DNA of 26,657 nt from an uncultured Muribaculum sp. (GTDB taxonomy: Bacteria > Bacteroidota > Bacteroidia > Bacteroidales > Muribaculaceae). Under the pieces are notes generated by a model. The model saw nothing but the letters and a program-made list of their open reading frames with translations, had not been told where the DNA came from and searched no databases. The stretch covers positions 1 to 26,657 of the forward strand of contig NZ_CAJTYX010000041.1 in assembly GCF_910583865.1 (NCBI RefSeq), in the 5' to 3' direction. Below are positions 8,928-15,503 of the stretch, one piece after another. A program made the translations under genes and the position numbers. Numbering within the stretch: the stretch's first letter is position 1; each line of letters begins with the position of its first letter.

Positions 8928-9485
8928 ATGCCCTCCTCAACCTTCCTCCGCCAACGCTCCGACTACCGCAACCTCCTCGTCTATCGCAAATGCGAATGCA
9001 TCTACGACCTCACCTACTACTTCATCAATAAATTCATCGCCAAAGGCGACCGCACCGCCGACCAAATGCTCCAGGCGGCACGTTCAGGTAAGCAAAACAT
9101 AGCCGAAGGATCGGCCGCCTCAGTCACCTCACGCGAGACCGAGATAAAGCTAACCAACGTGGCCAAGGCCAGCCTCAAAGAGCTACTTGAGGATTACATC
9201 GACTATCTGCGCACACGCTCCCTACCGCTATGGCAACCGGGCGATCCAAAATTCGAACAGGCACGCCGCGTATGCTCTGCCCACAGCGACAGCGCATACT
9301 ATCGCGAGGCAGCCGCCACACGCAGCGACTCCGCCATAGCCAACATCACCGTAATCCTCCTCAACCAGACCGACTACCTCCTTTTCCGTCTGATCGAATC
9401 GCAAAAGAAAGCCTTTCTCGCACAAGGCGGCATCCGCGAAGAGATGACCCGCGCTCGCCTCGCCCACCGCAACCTCCACAAATAA
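8928..9485 (+). CDS. Four-helix-bundle suffix protein (S23/Avd-like)
   Basis: A 185-residue protein of the four-helix-bundle family that includes the proteins encoded in 23S rRNA intervening sequences and the accessory Avd proteins of diversity-generating retroelements. The signature is the segment QMLQAARSGKQNIAEGSAA at about 47-65, followed by TEIKLTNVAKASLKELLEDYIDYL, and a further helical part (about 130-185) as in the longer 'suffix' form. The N-terminus LLVYRKCECIYDLTYYFINKFI is a typical first helix. No rRNA gene, reverse transcriptase or template/variable repeat is present, so neither known context applies. It is framed on both sides by the 9-base arrays. The biochemical role of the stand-alone members is unknown; Avd binds nucleic acid, so binding RNA or DNA is a reasonable guess. 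Confidence 0.85.
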   Translation: MPSSTFLRQRSDYRNLLVYRKCECIYDLTYYFINKFIAKGDRTADQMLQAARSGKQNIAEGSAASVTSRETEIKLTNVAKASLKELLEDYIDYLRTRSLPLWQPGDPKFEQARRVCSAHSDSAYYREAAATRSDSAIANITVILLNQTDYLLFRLIESQKKAFLAQGGIREEMTRARLAHRNLHK

Positions 9486-9488
9486 AGA

Positions 9489-9704
9489 GCTTAGGCAGAT
9501 TAAAGAAGATTAGGGAGGCTAAGGACATTATGGAGATTAAAGTCATTAACGTCATTAGCGCCTCTTCTCCACCGGCGCGCCCTCACTCCCTAATCTCCCT
9601 AATGTTCTTAATCTCCTTAGCCTCCCTATTGTCCCTATTCCCCTTAATGACTTTAATCTTCTTAGCCTCCCTATTGTCCCTACCTTCCCTAATCCTCCCT
9701 TAAT
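9489..9704. repeat. 9-base periodic palindromic array, right copy
   Basis: This is the counterpart of the left array, beginning 3 bases after the four-helix-bundle stop. It has about 24 nine-base units: eight purine-rich ones (such as GATTAAAGA), a GC-rich apex at about 9561-9587, and thirteen pyrimidine-rich ones (such as CCCTAATCT). The apex and its left shoulder (9543-9575) match the left array (8792-8824) almost base for base. Inside the pyrimidine half, a 22-base segment at 9616-9637 recurs at 9661-9682, exactly five units later, showing growth by unit duplication. The last unit is shifted by one base. Confidence 0.85.
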
Positions 9705-9716
9705 TCTTTGAAATCT

Positions 9717-9747
9717 TTTGGATTTCTGTGAATAATATTTAACTTTG
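9717..9747 (+). promoter_or_regulatory. Canonical Bacteroidetes promoter with no ORF directly downstream
   Basis: TTTG (9717-9720), a 19-base spacer, and TAACTTTG (9740-9747) are an exact fit to the Bacteroidetes -33/-7 consensus. No convincing coding sequence begins within the next 490 bases. The expected transcription start is near 9754, which points to a small RNA or a long leader. Confidence 0.8.
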
Positions 9748-9753
9748 CCACAG

Positions 9754-9853
9754 ACATTCTGCCGTATGGAAGCCCGAGCGCGGGCATCGAGTGCGGCGGG
9801 GTGTGGAGAGCTTGCGCCCGCAAGGGCCGACCGCTCTCCGGACATATTTTTTT
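9754..9853 (+). ncRNA. Candidate small RNA, about 100 nt
   Basis: Downstream of the exact promoter at 9717-9747 lies a GC-rich segment with two well-formed stem-loops. The first has an outer stem GCCGTA/TGCGGC (9761-9766 with 9792-9797, one G-U) and an inner GCCCG-AGCG-CGGGC hairpin (9772-9785). The second is a terminator-like hairpin ending in a T run. No open frame of note fits. It lacks the SRP RNA core GGTCAGG/GGAAGCA and shows no 5'-3' pairing typical of 6S RNA, so I cannot name it. It could instead be the attenuated 5' end of the downstream operon leader. Confidence 0.55.
9805..9853 (+). terminator. Intrinsic terminator of the small RNA candidate
   Basis: The stem GGAGAGC (9805-9811) pairs with GCTCTCC (9833-9839). 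A small TTGC/GCAA hairpin nests in its loop. After a 7-base gap the strand has seven consecutive T (9847-9853). The T run is slightly far from the stem, so termination may be partial. Confidence 0.6.
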
Positions 9854-10062
9854 AAAAGCGTTTATCAGCGCTTTGTTCTTGACAATCTGAGAATCTCGCA
9901 AATTCACAAACACAGTCAAAAGCAAGGCAACGGTAGATGTCTATGGTTATGTATATGACAGCGCTATGCCGCCACTATACCTTTCCGGGCAGCTTCATGC
10001 TCGCCCCGAAGGTTAGTTGCAGGCCTTAGCGTGATTCCTATGCATATATGCGTGGGCTTCTG
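9854..10062. other. Non-coding stretch with weak structures
   Basis: No credible gene is seen. There is an AAAGCG/CGCTTT hairpin just after the T run at about 9855-9875, and an interrupted hairpin at 9980-10012 (CCTTT/GAAGG ends with a GGGC/GCCC inner stem and a TTCAT loop). A palindromic ATGCATATATGC element lies at about 10040. Weak short frames exist on both strands but lack any start context or family resemblance. It may be the 5' part of the structured leader that continues at 10063. Confidence 0.4.
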
Positions 10063-10147
10063 CGTTGCTCTTTCCCTGACTGTGTGGGCAATGCGAGAGC
10101 CTTCGGATTGTGGGAAAGAGCAACGGTACAGTTTCCCGCGCTTTTTT
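10063..10147 (+). promoter_or_regulatory. Competing stem-loops: candidate attenuator or structured RNA
   Basis: A perfect 14-bp stem forms between CGTTGCTCTTTCCC (10063-10076) and its complement (10112-10125). The loop carries a second helix CAAT-g-CGA/TCG-g-ATTG. The right arm's GGGAAA (10112-10117) can alternatively pair with TTTCCC at 10132-10137, extended by G-C and G-U pairs, and six T follow at 10142-10147. The two pairings exclude each other, which is the layout of an antiterminator and terminator. The next gene begins 95 bases later. No known riboswitch aptamer is recognised, and a free-standing RNA with its own terminator is the alternative. Confidence 0.5.
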
Positions 10148-10242
10148 GTTTTACGACAGAGGCAATCATCAACCAACCATCATCTCTTGCTTCTTATTAA
10201 CCGCCTGACTTCGGGGAGACTACAAGGCACACATATCAGGTC

Positions 10243-11223
10243 ATGAAAAGACTATTTTTCGTGCTGACGCTCATCGCAGCTGTCCTTACCCAAGTTTCGG
10301 CGCAGACCTCGCAGCTCGCCACGTTGCTCCACGACGGCAATCTCTCCATCTTCTATGGTGCAGGCGCCCTCAAGGATGCCCATGAAGCCGCCGTCGCAGG
10401 CGACGTAATCACCCTCTCCGCCGGCCAGTTCAACGCCTGCACCCTCACCAAGCCCGTCACCATCCGCGGCGCAGGCATGGGACTCACCGAAAGCGACAAC
10501 TTCGCCGTACCCACCGTCCTCACCGGCGACTTCTCCATAACTATTCCCGAAGATGCCGAACATTACCTCGTCCTCGAAGGAATCCAGCACAATACATCTA
10601 TACAAATATCGAATGTTTATAACCCCCAATTTATAAAATGCATCCTCGGTAAGTTGAGTATCATTGGCAATTCTACCATGAAAGATGCAAAATTTATACA
10701 TTGCGATATCCGAAATCAAATCAGTGCCAGCAACAACATTACTTTTTCATCGACAAACAGCCATATAGTAATCGGAAGTTTTAGCACATCATATTTGACC
10801 GCTAACTATCAAAACTGTATCATTGAGACACCCTCTACCCTATACCACAGTCTGCTCAACAACTGCATAATCAAAGGCCTCGGGAGTTCGACATCCATAA
10901 AATTAAACGGCAACTGCACGCCATTCTACTGCGTATGGTACGGTGCAGGAGTAAAACAGCCATTCCCCTATGAAACAGCAAAAGGCACAAACACACGCCT
11001 CGACCATGAGAACGTATTCAAGGAGGGCACTTTCTACGAGCTGACCGACGAGATCAAGGCGCTAAAGACATCCGACGGCACGCAAGTGGGCATCTACGGC
11101 GGCAACATGCCTTTCGAGCAGACCACGACAGTGCCGCAGATCTCCAAGTTCAGCGTAGCGCCCAAGACGAGCGCCGACGGCAAGCTGTCGATCGACATCG
11201 AGGTAGAGGGGATCAAGCAGTAA
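10243..11223 (+). CDS. Secreted beta-helix-like protein
   Basis: A 326-residue exported protein of unknown function. Residues 1-20 are a signal peptide (MKRLFFVLTLIAAVLTQVSA, cut before Q21). Residues 45-80 (DAHEAAVAGDVITLSAGQFNACTLTKPVTIRGAG) have the pattern that opens right-handed parallel beta-helix proteins, and the following 150 residues are rich in short beta segments with Asn/Ser turns and repeated 'NCIIxG'-like rungs, consistent with a small solenoid. No catalytic motif is seen, so an adhesin or binding role is as likely as an enzyme. Bases 10580-10990, coding the solenoid, are clearly AT-richer than both ends. It leads a three-gene cassette, with 29 bases to the next gene. Confidence 0.7.
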   Translation: MKRLFFVLTLIAAVLTQVSAQTSQLATLLHDGNLSIFYGAGALKDAHEAAVAGDVITLSAGQFNACTLTKPVTIRGAGMGLTESDNFAVPTVLTGDFSITIPEDAEHYLVLEGIQHNTSIQISNVYNPQFIKCILGKLSIIGNSTMKDAKFIHCDIRNQISASNNITFSSTNSHIVIGSFSTSYLTANYQNCIIETPSTLYHSLLNNCIIKGLGSSTSIKLNGNCTPFYCVWYGAGVKQPFPYETAKGTNTRLDHENVFKEGTFYELTDEIKALKTSDGTQVGIYGGNMPFEQTTTVPQISKFSVAPKTSADGKLSIDIEVEGIKQ

Positions 11224-11252
11224 CGCGTCATCGACAGTAACACTCTGAAATC

Positions 11253-14200
11253 ATGATACGCAGACTCATCCTGCCGTTTGCCATGGCGGGTGCGGCGCTG
11301 TCGGCGCATGCCGACGCGGGCTACACCTACTGGTTCGACGGCGATTCCACCGTCTCGGCTACTGCCGGAGGGGTGCTGTCGGGCAACGGGGCCTTCTCGC
11401 TCGACATCGATGCCTCCGCCCTCGACGGCTCGCGTCCCCACTCGGTCCATTTCCAGGTAGCCGATGCCGACGGGCGCCGCTCGGCACCGCGCAGCGCCAT
11501 GTTCCTCAAGCCGTTCACCCTCGCAGGCTCCACGGCCCACATCTATGTCGACGGCCTGTACCACTCATACATAGCAACCACACCCACCGAGAGCGACGCC
11601 GCCATCATGTGCGAGATCGACGCCTCGGCCTACGGCTACGGACTCCACACCATCATGGCCCATGTGGTGACCCACGACAACATCCCGGCGGCTCCCGTCG
11701 AAGGGCTGTTCATGCGCGTACCCACCGAGGCCGAGGTGAGCGGCTACCGATGCTTCTTCACCCTCGACAACGACTCTACGATGCTGCGCGCCGGCACATA
11801 CTCCGCAGGCATCGTGCATGCCGACATCGACGTAGAGTCGCTCTCCATCGGACTCCACTCCATACAGTTCATGCTCGCCTCGCCCGACGGGCTGACCACG
11901 CAGTGCAAGTCGGCATTCTTCATGAAGCTCCCTCTCGGAGGTGGCGACATCAGCAGCTACGACTACTGGGTGAATGACGACACCGACCATATCACCCACG
12001 TCGACCTGAAAGAGGCCATGAGTCCGTTCCGTCTCACCGGCCTGCTGCCGGTAAAGAGCTATCCGCTGCGCACCTCGTCGTTCCGCTTCAGGGTGGAGGG
12101 TGGCAAGCCGGTGATCTACCCGCTCAACGACTTCAATCTGCTCGTATCGTCGGCCAACGGACTTTTCACCACCATCTCCTCGCCGTTCTTCGACGCCTCA
12201 ATGCCCACTTCGGTGAAAGCCGCCTCCATCGTGCCCACTCCCGAGGGCACGGTGACAGCCGTCTCCTCAATTGGCGAAAATGAAATCCGCTGGTATGAAT
12301 TCGACGTAAAAAGGGGCGACAGTATCGCAGTGACGGTCGACAAACCCTGCACCGTCGAGCTGTTCGACAATGAAAGCAACATCAGATACTCGGCCTCAGG
12401 CCATGATGCCGTGGTCGGCGGTGGATTCCATGCATTCTCCGACGGAAAAGTCTACATGGCAGTCCACGATGCCAAAAAGACAGGTGCTATAAATGCAACA
12501 GTGAAACATATCGACCGCTATGCCGTGCTGAAGCACACGCCCGACCGCATGGCTCCCGACGGCCTGGTGTTCATCGACCTCACCGGCAACGGCTTCGACC
12601 ATCTCAAGAAAGTGACCCTCGGCGACAACGACATTATCGAATGCGACTCACTTTTTGCCTACGACCATGCATTCGCGAGGGCACAGTTCAACTTCTATGG
12701 AAAGAAGTTGAGCGCCCGAGGCCCGCAGAAGCTGACATGCTATTTCGACGATGGCACTCCGGAAGGTCGCACCACAGTGACACTGGACAATGCCATTACA
12801 TTCGAGGATGTGCAGAAAGGGGAAATATCAGTCCGAGTCTTAAATTCAGCCTCGGTGGGTGGTCGGCATTACATGACAGTCGCAATCAAAAACAGCGGCA
12901 GCATCTCTCGATGGGGTATTCCGATAAATATAGCCTTCGGAAACATTGTCCATCAATTTGAGTTCGACAATTTTCATGTGATAACGCCAAATCCTCTCAA
13001 CGGGGTCGAGTTCCCCATCAGCCACCCGACGGACAACCTTCTCGAAACGGGAAAGCCGGGAATCTTCATGCCCATGATTCTACCATACATAGCGCCATAT
13101 GAGACACTTCAACTTAAAATGTCGGTGACAAGGTTCACCCTCTTTTCATTTGATATGTATGCATGGGTCGGAGAGGCATGGAGCGATGCCGGAAGGTATC
13201 TTTTAGGCGAAACCGGAGGAATCGTGACTCCACCGCAGCAGCCTGACTGCATCAACTACGACACCTTTGCCGATATGCAGAGTCTGATCAGCGAACACGG
13301 AGGCACAGCCGGACAAGTGGCAAACGTATATCTCGGTCTGGGCCAGACAATCGGAGGTATTTATCTTGGACTTGGCAAACGCCAACGCGCCGAGGAACGG
13401 CGTTGCTATGGCGCCGACTACGCCATGGTGGCCGAATATCTGCCTCAATACGATAGTCCGTTGGCCATGTCGCCTCAGGCAATATTCCAAAACAGCATGC
13501 CGCTACCCGAATGGCTTTCCCTACCGGCATCGTACCTATTCGCCACCAACGAGAGAGAAGCGGCACATGCCGAATGTGCCAATCCTCGACCCACTCCTAC
13601 CCGAATCAATTTACCCGTCTCACATGATCCCAACGACATCCTCGGCTACCGCTCTCCAGCCGACACCGAGCATATCGGGCGTGATGTCAAGACTTTGGAG
13701 TACACTCTTGAATTCGAAAACGATCCGGAACTGGCCACAGCCTCAGCCGTCACAATCGTCGTGACAAACACTCTTGACAAGGGTGTGTTTGACTTGGCTA
13801 CATTCAAGGCCGGTGAGTTCACGATCGGGAAGCACACCATCGACTTCGAGGGGGCAAAGAAAGGCGTAAGAACCATCGACATACGCCCGGAAATCAACGG
13901 CATAGCCCAGGTGAGCGTGGACTTCAACGAGTCGTCCGGCGAACTGCTCCTCACCGTCAACTCGCTCGACCCGATCACGCTGGAGCTGACCGACGACGTG
14001 ATGCAGGGTGTGCTCCCCGTAAACAACGACGGGAATGGCACGGGGCAGCTGACATACTCCATAGACCTGCGCGAGGGGCTTGCCGACAACACCACGGTCG
14101 GCAACAAAGCGACCATCGTATTCGACGAGAATCCACCTATCGATACCCCGACATGGCACAACATCACCGACTACACCCTCCCGCATAGCGAAGTGACCGA

Positions 14201-14690
14201 CGTGGCCACTGACGACGACGGCATGACGTTCGCCATAACGGTCAGCAGCTCAGACACAGGCTCGGGCATATGGCATTACGACCTCTATGCCCGTTGGGAT
14301 GGCCAACCGGACTGGACGCTCATGGCAGAGTCGCTCGAAGCCGACGAATCCGGCATGATTGCCTATAGCGCCCCGGCGGCATTGCCCTCGGTACAGTTCG
14401 CCACCGTGGCCTACGACCGCGCCGGCAACCGCGAGGACTCCGCTCTGCTGCGCAAGCTGCTCGGTGACGTTGACGGTAGCGGCAAAGTGGATGCCAACGA
14501 CGTGTTGCTCCTGCGCGCCTACTACATCGAACGCCCCGTGACACTCGACCTCTCCGTGGCCGATGTCAACTCCGACGGACGTGTCGATGCCCAGGACGCC
14601 ACAGCCGCACGCGTGATCTACCTCGATTCGCAGGTAAGGCCGGTGCTCCGGACTCCGCACGTGCGCACACGCAAACATACCTCCAGATAA
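11253..14690 (+). CDS. Large secreted multidomain protein with C-terminal dockerin
   Basis: A 1145-residue exported protein. A signal peptide occupies about 1-21. Four related ~70-residue beta repeats follow (about 24-90, 93-155, 160-225, 237-320), each opening with an aromatic YxYW/YRCFF-type strand and containing a 'GLHxIxF' or equivalent strand. The middle (about 340-780) is a beta-rich region without a recognised domain, and its DNA (about 12270-13600) is AT-richer. At 790-905 lies a conserved module opening SHDPNDILGY, with YTLEFENDPELATASAVTIVVTNTLD, known from large secreted proteins of many phyla. Residues 1070-1127 form a type I dockerin with two calcium loops, DVDGSGKVDAND (from D1072) and DVNSDGRVDAQD (from D1104). 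The C-terminus is a basic tail without a type IX sorting signature. No catalytic domain is recognised. Probable surface or extracellular assembly protein. Confidence 0.8.
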   Translation: MIRRLILPFAMAGAALSAHADAGYTYWFDGDSTVSATAGGVLSGNGAFSLDIDASALDGSRPHSVHFQVADADGRRSAPRSAMFLKPFTLAGSTAHIYVDGLYHSYIATTPTESDAAIMCEIDASAYGYGLHTIMAHVVTHDNIPAAPVEGLFMRVPTEAEVSGYRCFFTLDNDSTMLRAGTYSAGIVHADIDVESLSIGLHSIQFMLASPDGLTTQCKSAFFMKLPLGGGDISSYDYWVNDDTDHITHVDLKEAMSPFRLTGLLPVKSYPLRTSSFRFRVEGGKPVIYPLNDFNLLVSSANGLFTTISSPFFDASMPTSVKAASIVPTPEGTVTAVSSIGENEIRWYEFDVKRGDSIAVTVDKPCTVELFDNESNIRYSASGHDAVVGGGFHAFSDGKVYMAVHDAKKTGAINATVKHIDRYAVLKHTPDRMAPDGLVFIDLTGNGFDHLKKVTLGDNDIIECDSLFAYDHAFARAQFNFYGKKLSARGPQKLTCYFDDGTPEGRTTVTLDNAITFEDVQKGEISVRVLNSASVGGRHYMTVAIKNSGSISRWGIPINIAFGNIVHQFEFDNFHVITPNPLNGVEFPISHPTDNLLETGKPGIFMPMILPYIAPYETLQLKMSVTRFTLFSFDMYAWVGEAWSDAGRYLLGETGGIVTPPQQPDCINYDTFADMQSLISEHGGTAGQVANVYLGLGQTIGGIYLGLGKRQRAEERRCYGADYAMVAEYLPQYDSPLAMSPQAIFQNSMPLPEWLSLPASYLFATNEREAAHAECANPRPTPTRINLPVSHDPNDILGYRSPADTEHIGRDVKTLEYTLEFENDPELATASAVTIVVTNTLDKGVFDLATFKAGEFTIGKHTIDFEGAKKGVRTIDIRPEINGIAQVSVDFNESSGELLLTVNSLDPITLELTDDVMQGVLPVNNDGNGTGQLTYSIDLREGLADNTTVGNKATIVFDENPPIDTPTWHNITDYTLPHSEVTDVATDDDGMTFAITVSSSDTGSGIWHYDLYARWDGQPDWTLMAESLEADESGMIAYSAPAALPSVQFATVAYDRAGNREDSALLRKLLGDVDGSGKVDANDVLLLRAYYIERPVTLDLSVADVNSDGRVDAQDATAARVIYLDSQVRPVLRTPHVRTRKHTSR

Positions 14691-14712
14691 AACCAACAAA
14701 CAAAATACAAAC

Positions 14713-15405
14713 ATGAAATCGAAACTCATCTGTGCAGCGCTTACCCTCCTCCTTTCGGGAGGTAGCGCCGCAGCCTACAAGACCACCGAATCGGAAAGCC
14801 TCAATGTATGGTTCGAACCTGTGACGCTCGTGGCCGACGGCACGACAGTGTCGCGGCTGGTGGTGTGCGAAAACGACACAATAGACTATTCGGCGTTCAA
14901 CATGGCCTTTTTCGTGCCGAAAGGCATCCATATCGTGAAAGTCAAGAAAGGACGCGACTGGGTCGAGGACATAGAGATGTCGGCTCGCGCCTCATCCACC
15001 CACTCCATCGCGTGCAACATGCTCTCCGACGGCACCACCATCAAGGTGATCGCCGATTCGAGCATGCTTGATGACCTCTATCCCGACGATGAGGATGGCA
15101 ATAAGCTCGACGAACTTTACAGCATCGGGCTAATCGCCGACCCCGACATGGTCAACGGCACATACACCGTGCAGATGCTCGACGTGAAATTCGTGCTCTC
15201 CAACGCCGACGCATGCGTGCCTGCCGAGCAGCCCATCTACGGCACTTTCACCATCACCGGAGGCCAGACTACCGGCATCGATGAGGTAGGCAACGACCGT
15301 TCATCCGATGACGGCGACTACTACGACCTCCTTGGCCGTAAAGTCCACGGCGTCCCCGCCGCCGGCATCTACCTCCACAACGGTGAAAAAGTCATCGTCA
15401 AGTAA
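14713..15405 (+). CDS. Small secreted cohesin-like protein with type IX-like tail
   Basis: A 230-residue exported protein following the dockerin gene by 22 bases. Signal peptide about 1-21. Residues 27-190 form one beta-sandwich-like domain: a strand SLNVWFEPVTLV, FNMAFFVPKGIHIVKVKKG, DGTTIKVIADSS, LYSIGLIADPDMVNGTYTVQMLDVKFVL. The order (a strand-rich domain with 'F-x-P-x-G' and a late 'G-x-Y-x-V' strand) resembles cohesin modules, but this is my reading of pattern, not a database match. Residues 208-230, YYDLLGRKV...AGIYLHNGEKVIVK, match the short type IX secretion C-terminal tail of Bacteroidales. Together with the neighbouring dockerin this suggests a matched pair at the cell surface. A terminator follows. 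Function unproven. Confidence 0.65.
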   Translation: MKSKLICAALTLLLSGGSAAAYKTTESESLNVWFEPVTLVADGTTVSRLVVCENDTIDYSAFNMAFFVPKGIHIVKVKKGRDWVEDIEMSARASSTHSIACNMLSDGTTIKVIADSSMLDDLYPDDEDGNKLDELYSIGLIADPDMVNGTYTVQMLDVKFVLSNADACVPAEQPIYGTFTITGGQTTGIDEVGNDRSSDDGDYYDLLGRKVHGVPAAGIYLHNGEKVIVK

Positions 15406-15438
15406 GGCTTATAAATAAAGACTTATCATACAGAGGCT

Positions 15439-15474
15439 ACGGGGGTGTATCGTGATTCGACACACCCCCGTTTC
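15439..15474 (+). terminator. Terminator after the dockerin/cohesin-like cassette
   Basis: The 10-bp stem ACGGGGGTGT (15439-15448) pairs with ACACCCCCGT (15462-15471) around a 13-base loop, followed on the plus strand by TTTCAT. It sits between convergent genes and may serve both, though only the plus side has a T-rich tail. Confidence 0.75.
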
Positions 15475-15503
15475 ATATAATACCATGCTATCTGAGGTTT
15501 CTG

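Noticed and set aside
8719..8940. Minus-strand and plus-strand open frames through the 9-base arrays, coding charged or Leu/Ser-rich tripeptide repeats
   Set aside because: A 9-base period keeps every frame open by itself. The peptides are low-complexity, and no start signal or domain supports them.
8731..9704. CRISPR array or diversity-generating retroelement
   Set aside because: The repeats are 9 bases long with no spacers, and no cas genes, reverse transcriptase or template/variable repeat pair exist here.
9754..10147. SRP RNA, 6S RNA, tmRNA or RNase P RNA in the gene-free stretch
   Set aside because: The diagnostic SRP core, the CCA-ending tRNA-like part of tmRNA and the RNase P core are absent, and the ends do not pair as in 6S RNA.
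9964..10246. Two ~70-codon frames, one on each strand, across the structured leader
   Set aside because: Both are explained by the inverted repeats, they overlap each other, and neither has a signal or domain. A conserved short peptide cannot be fully excluded without comparison.
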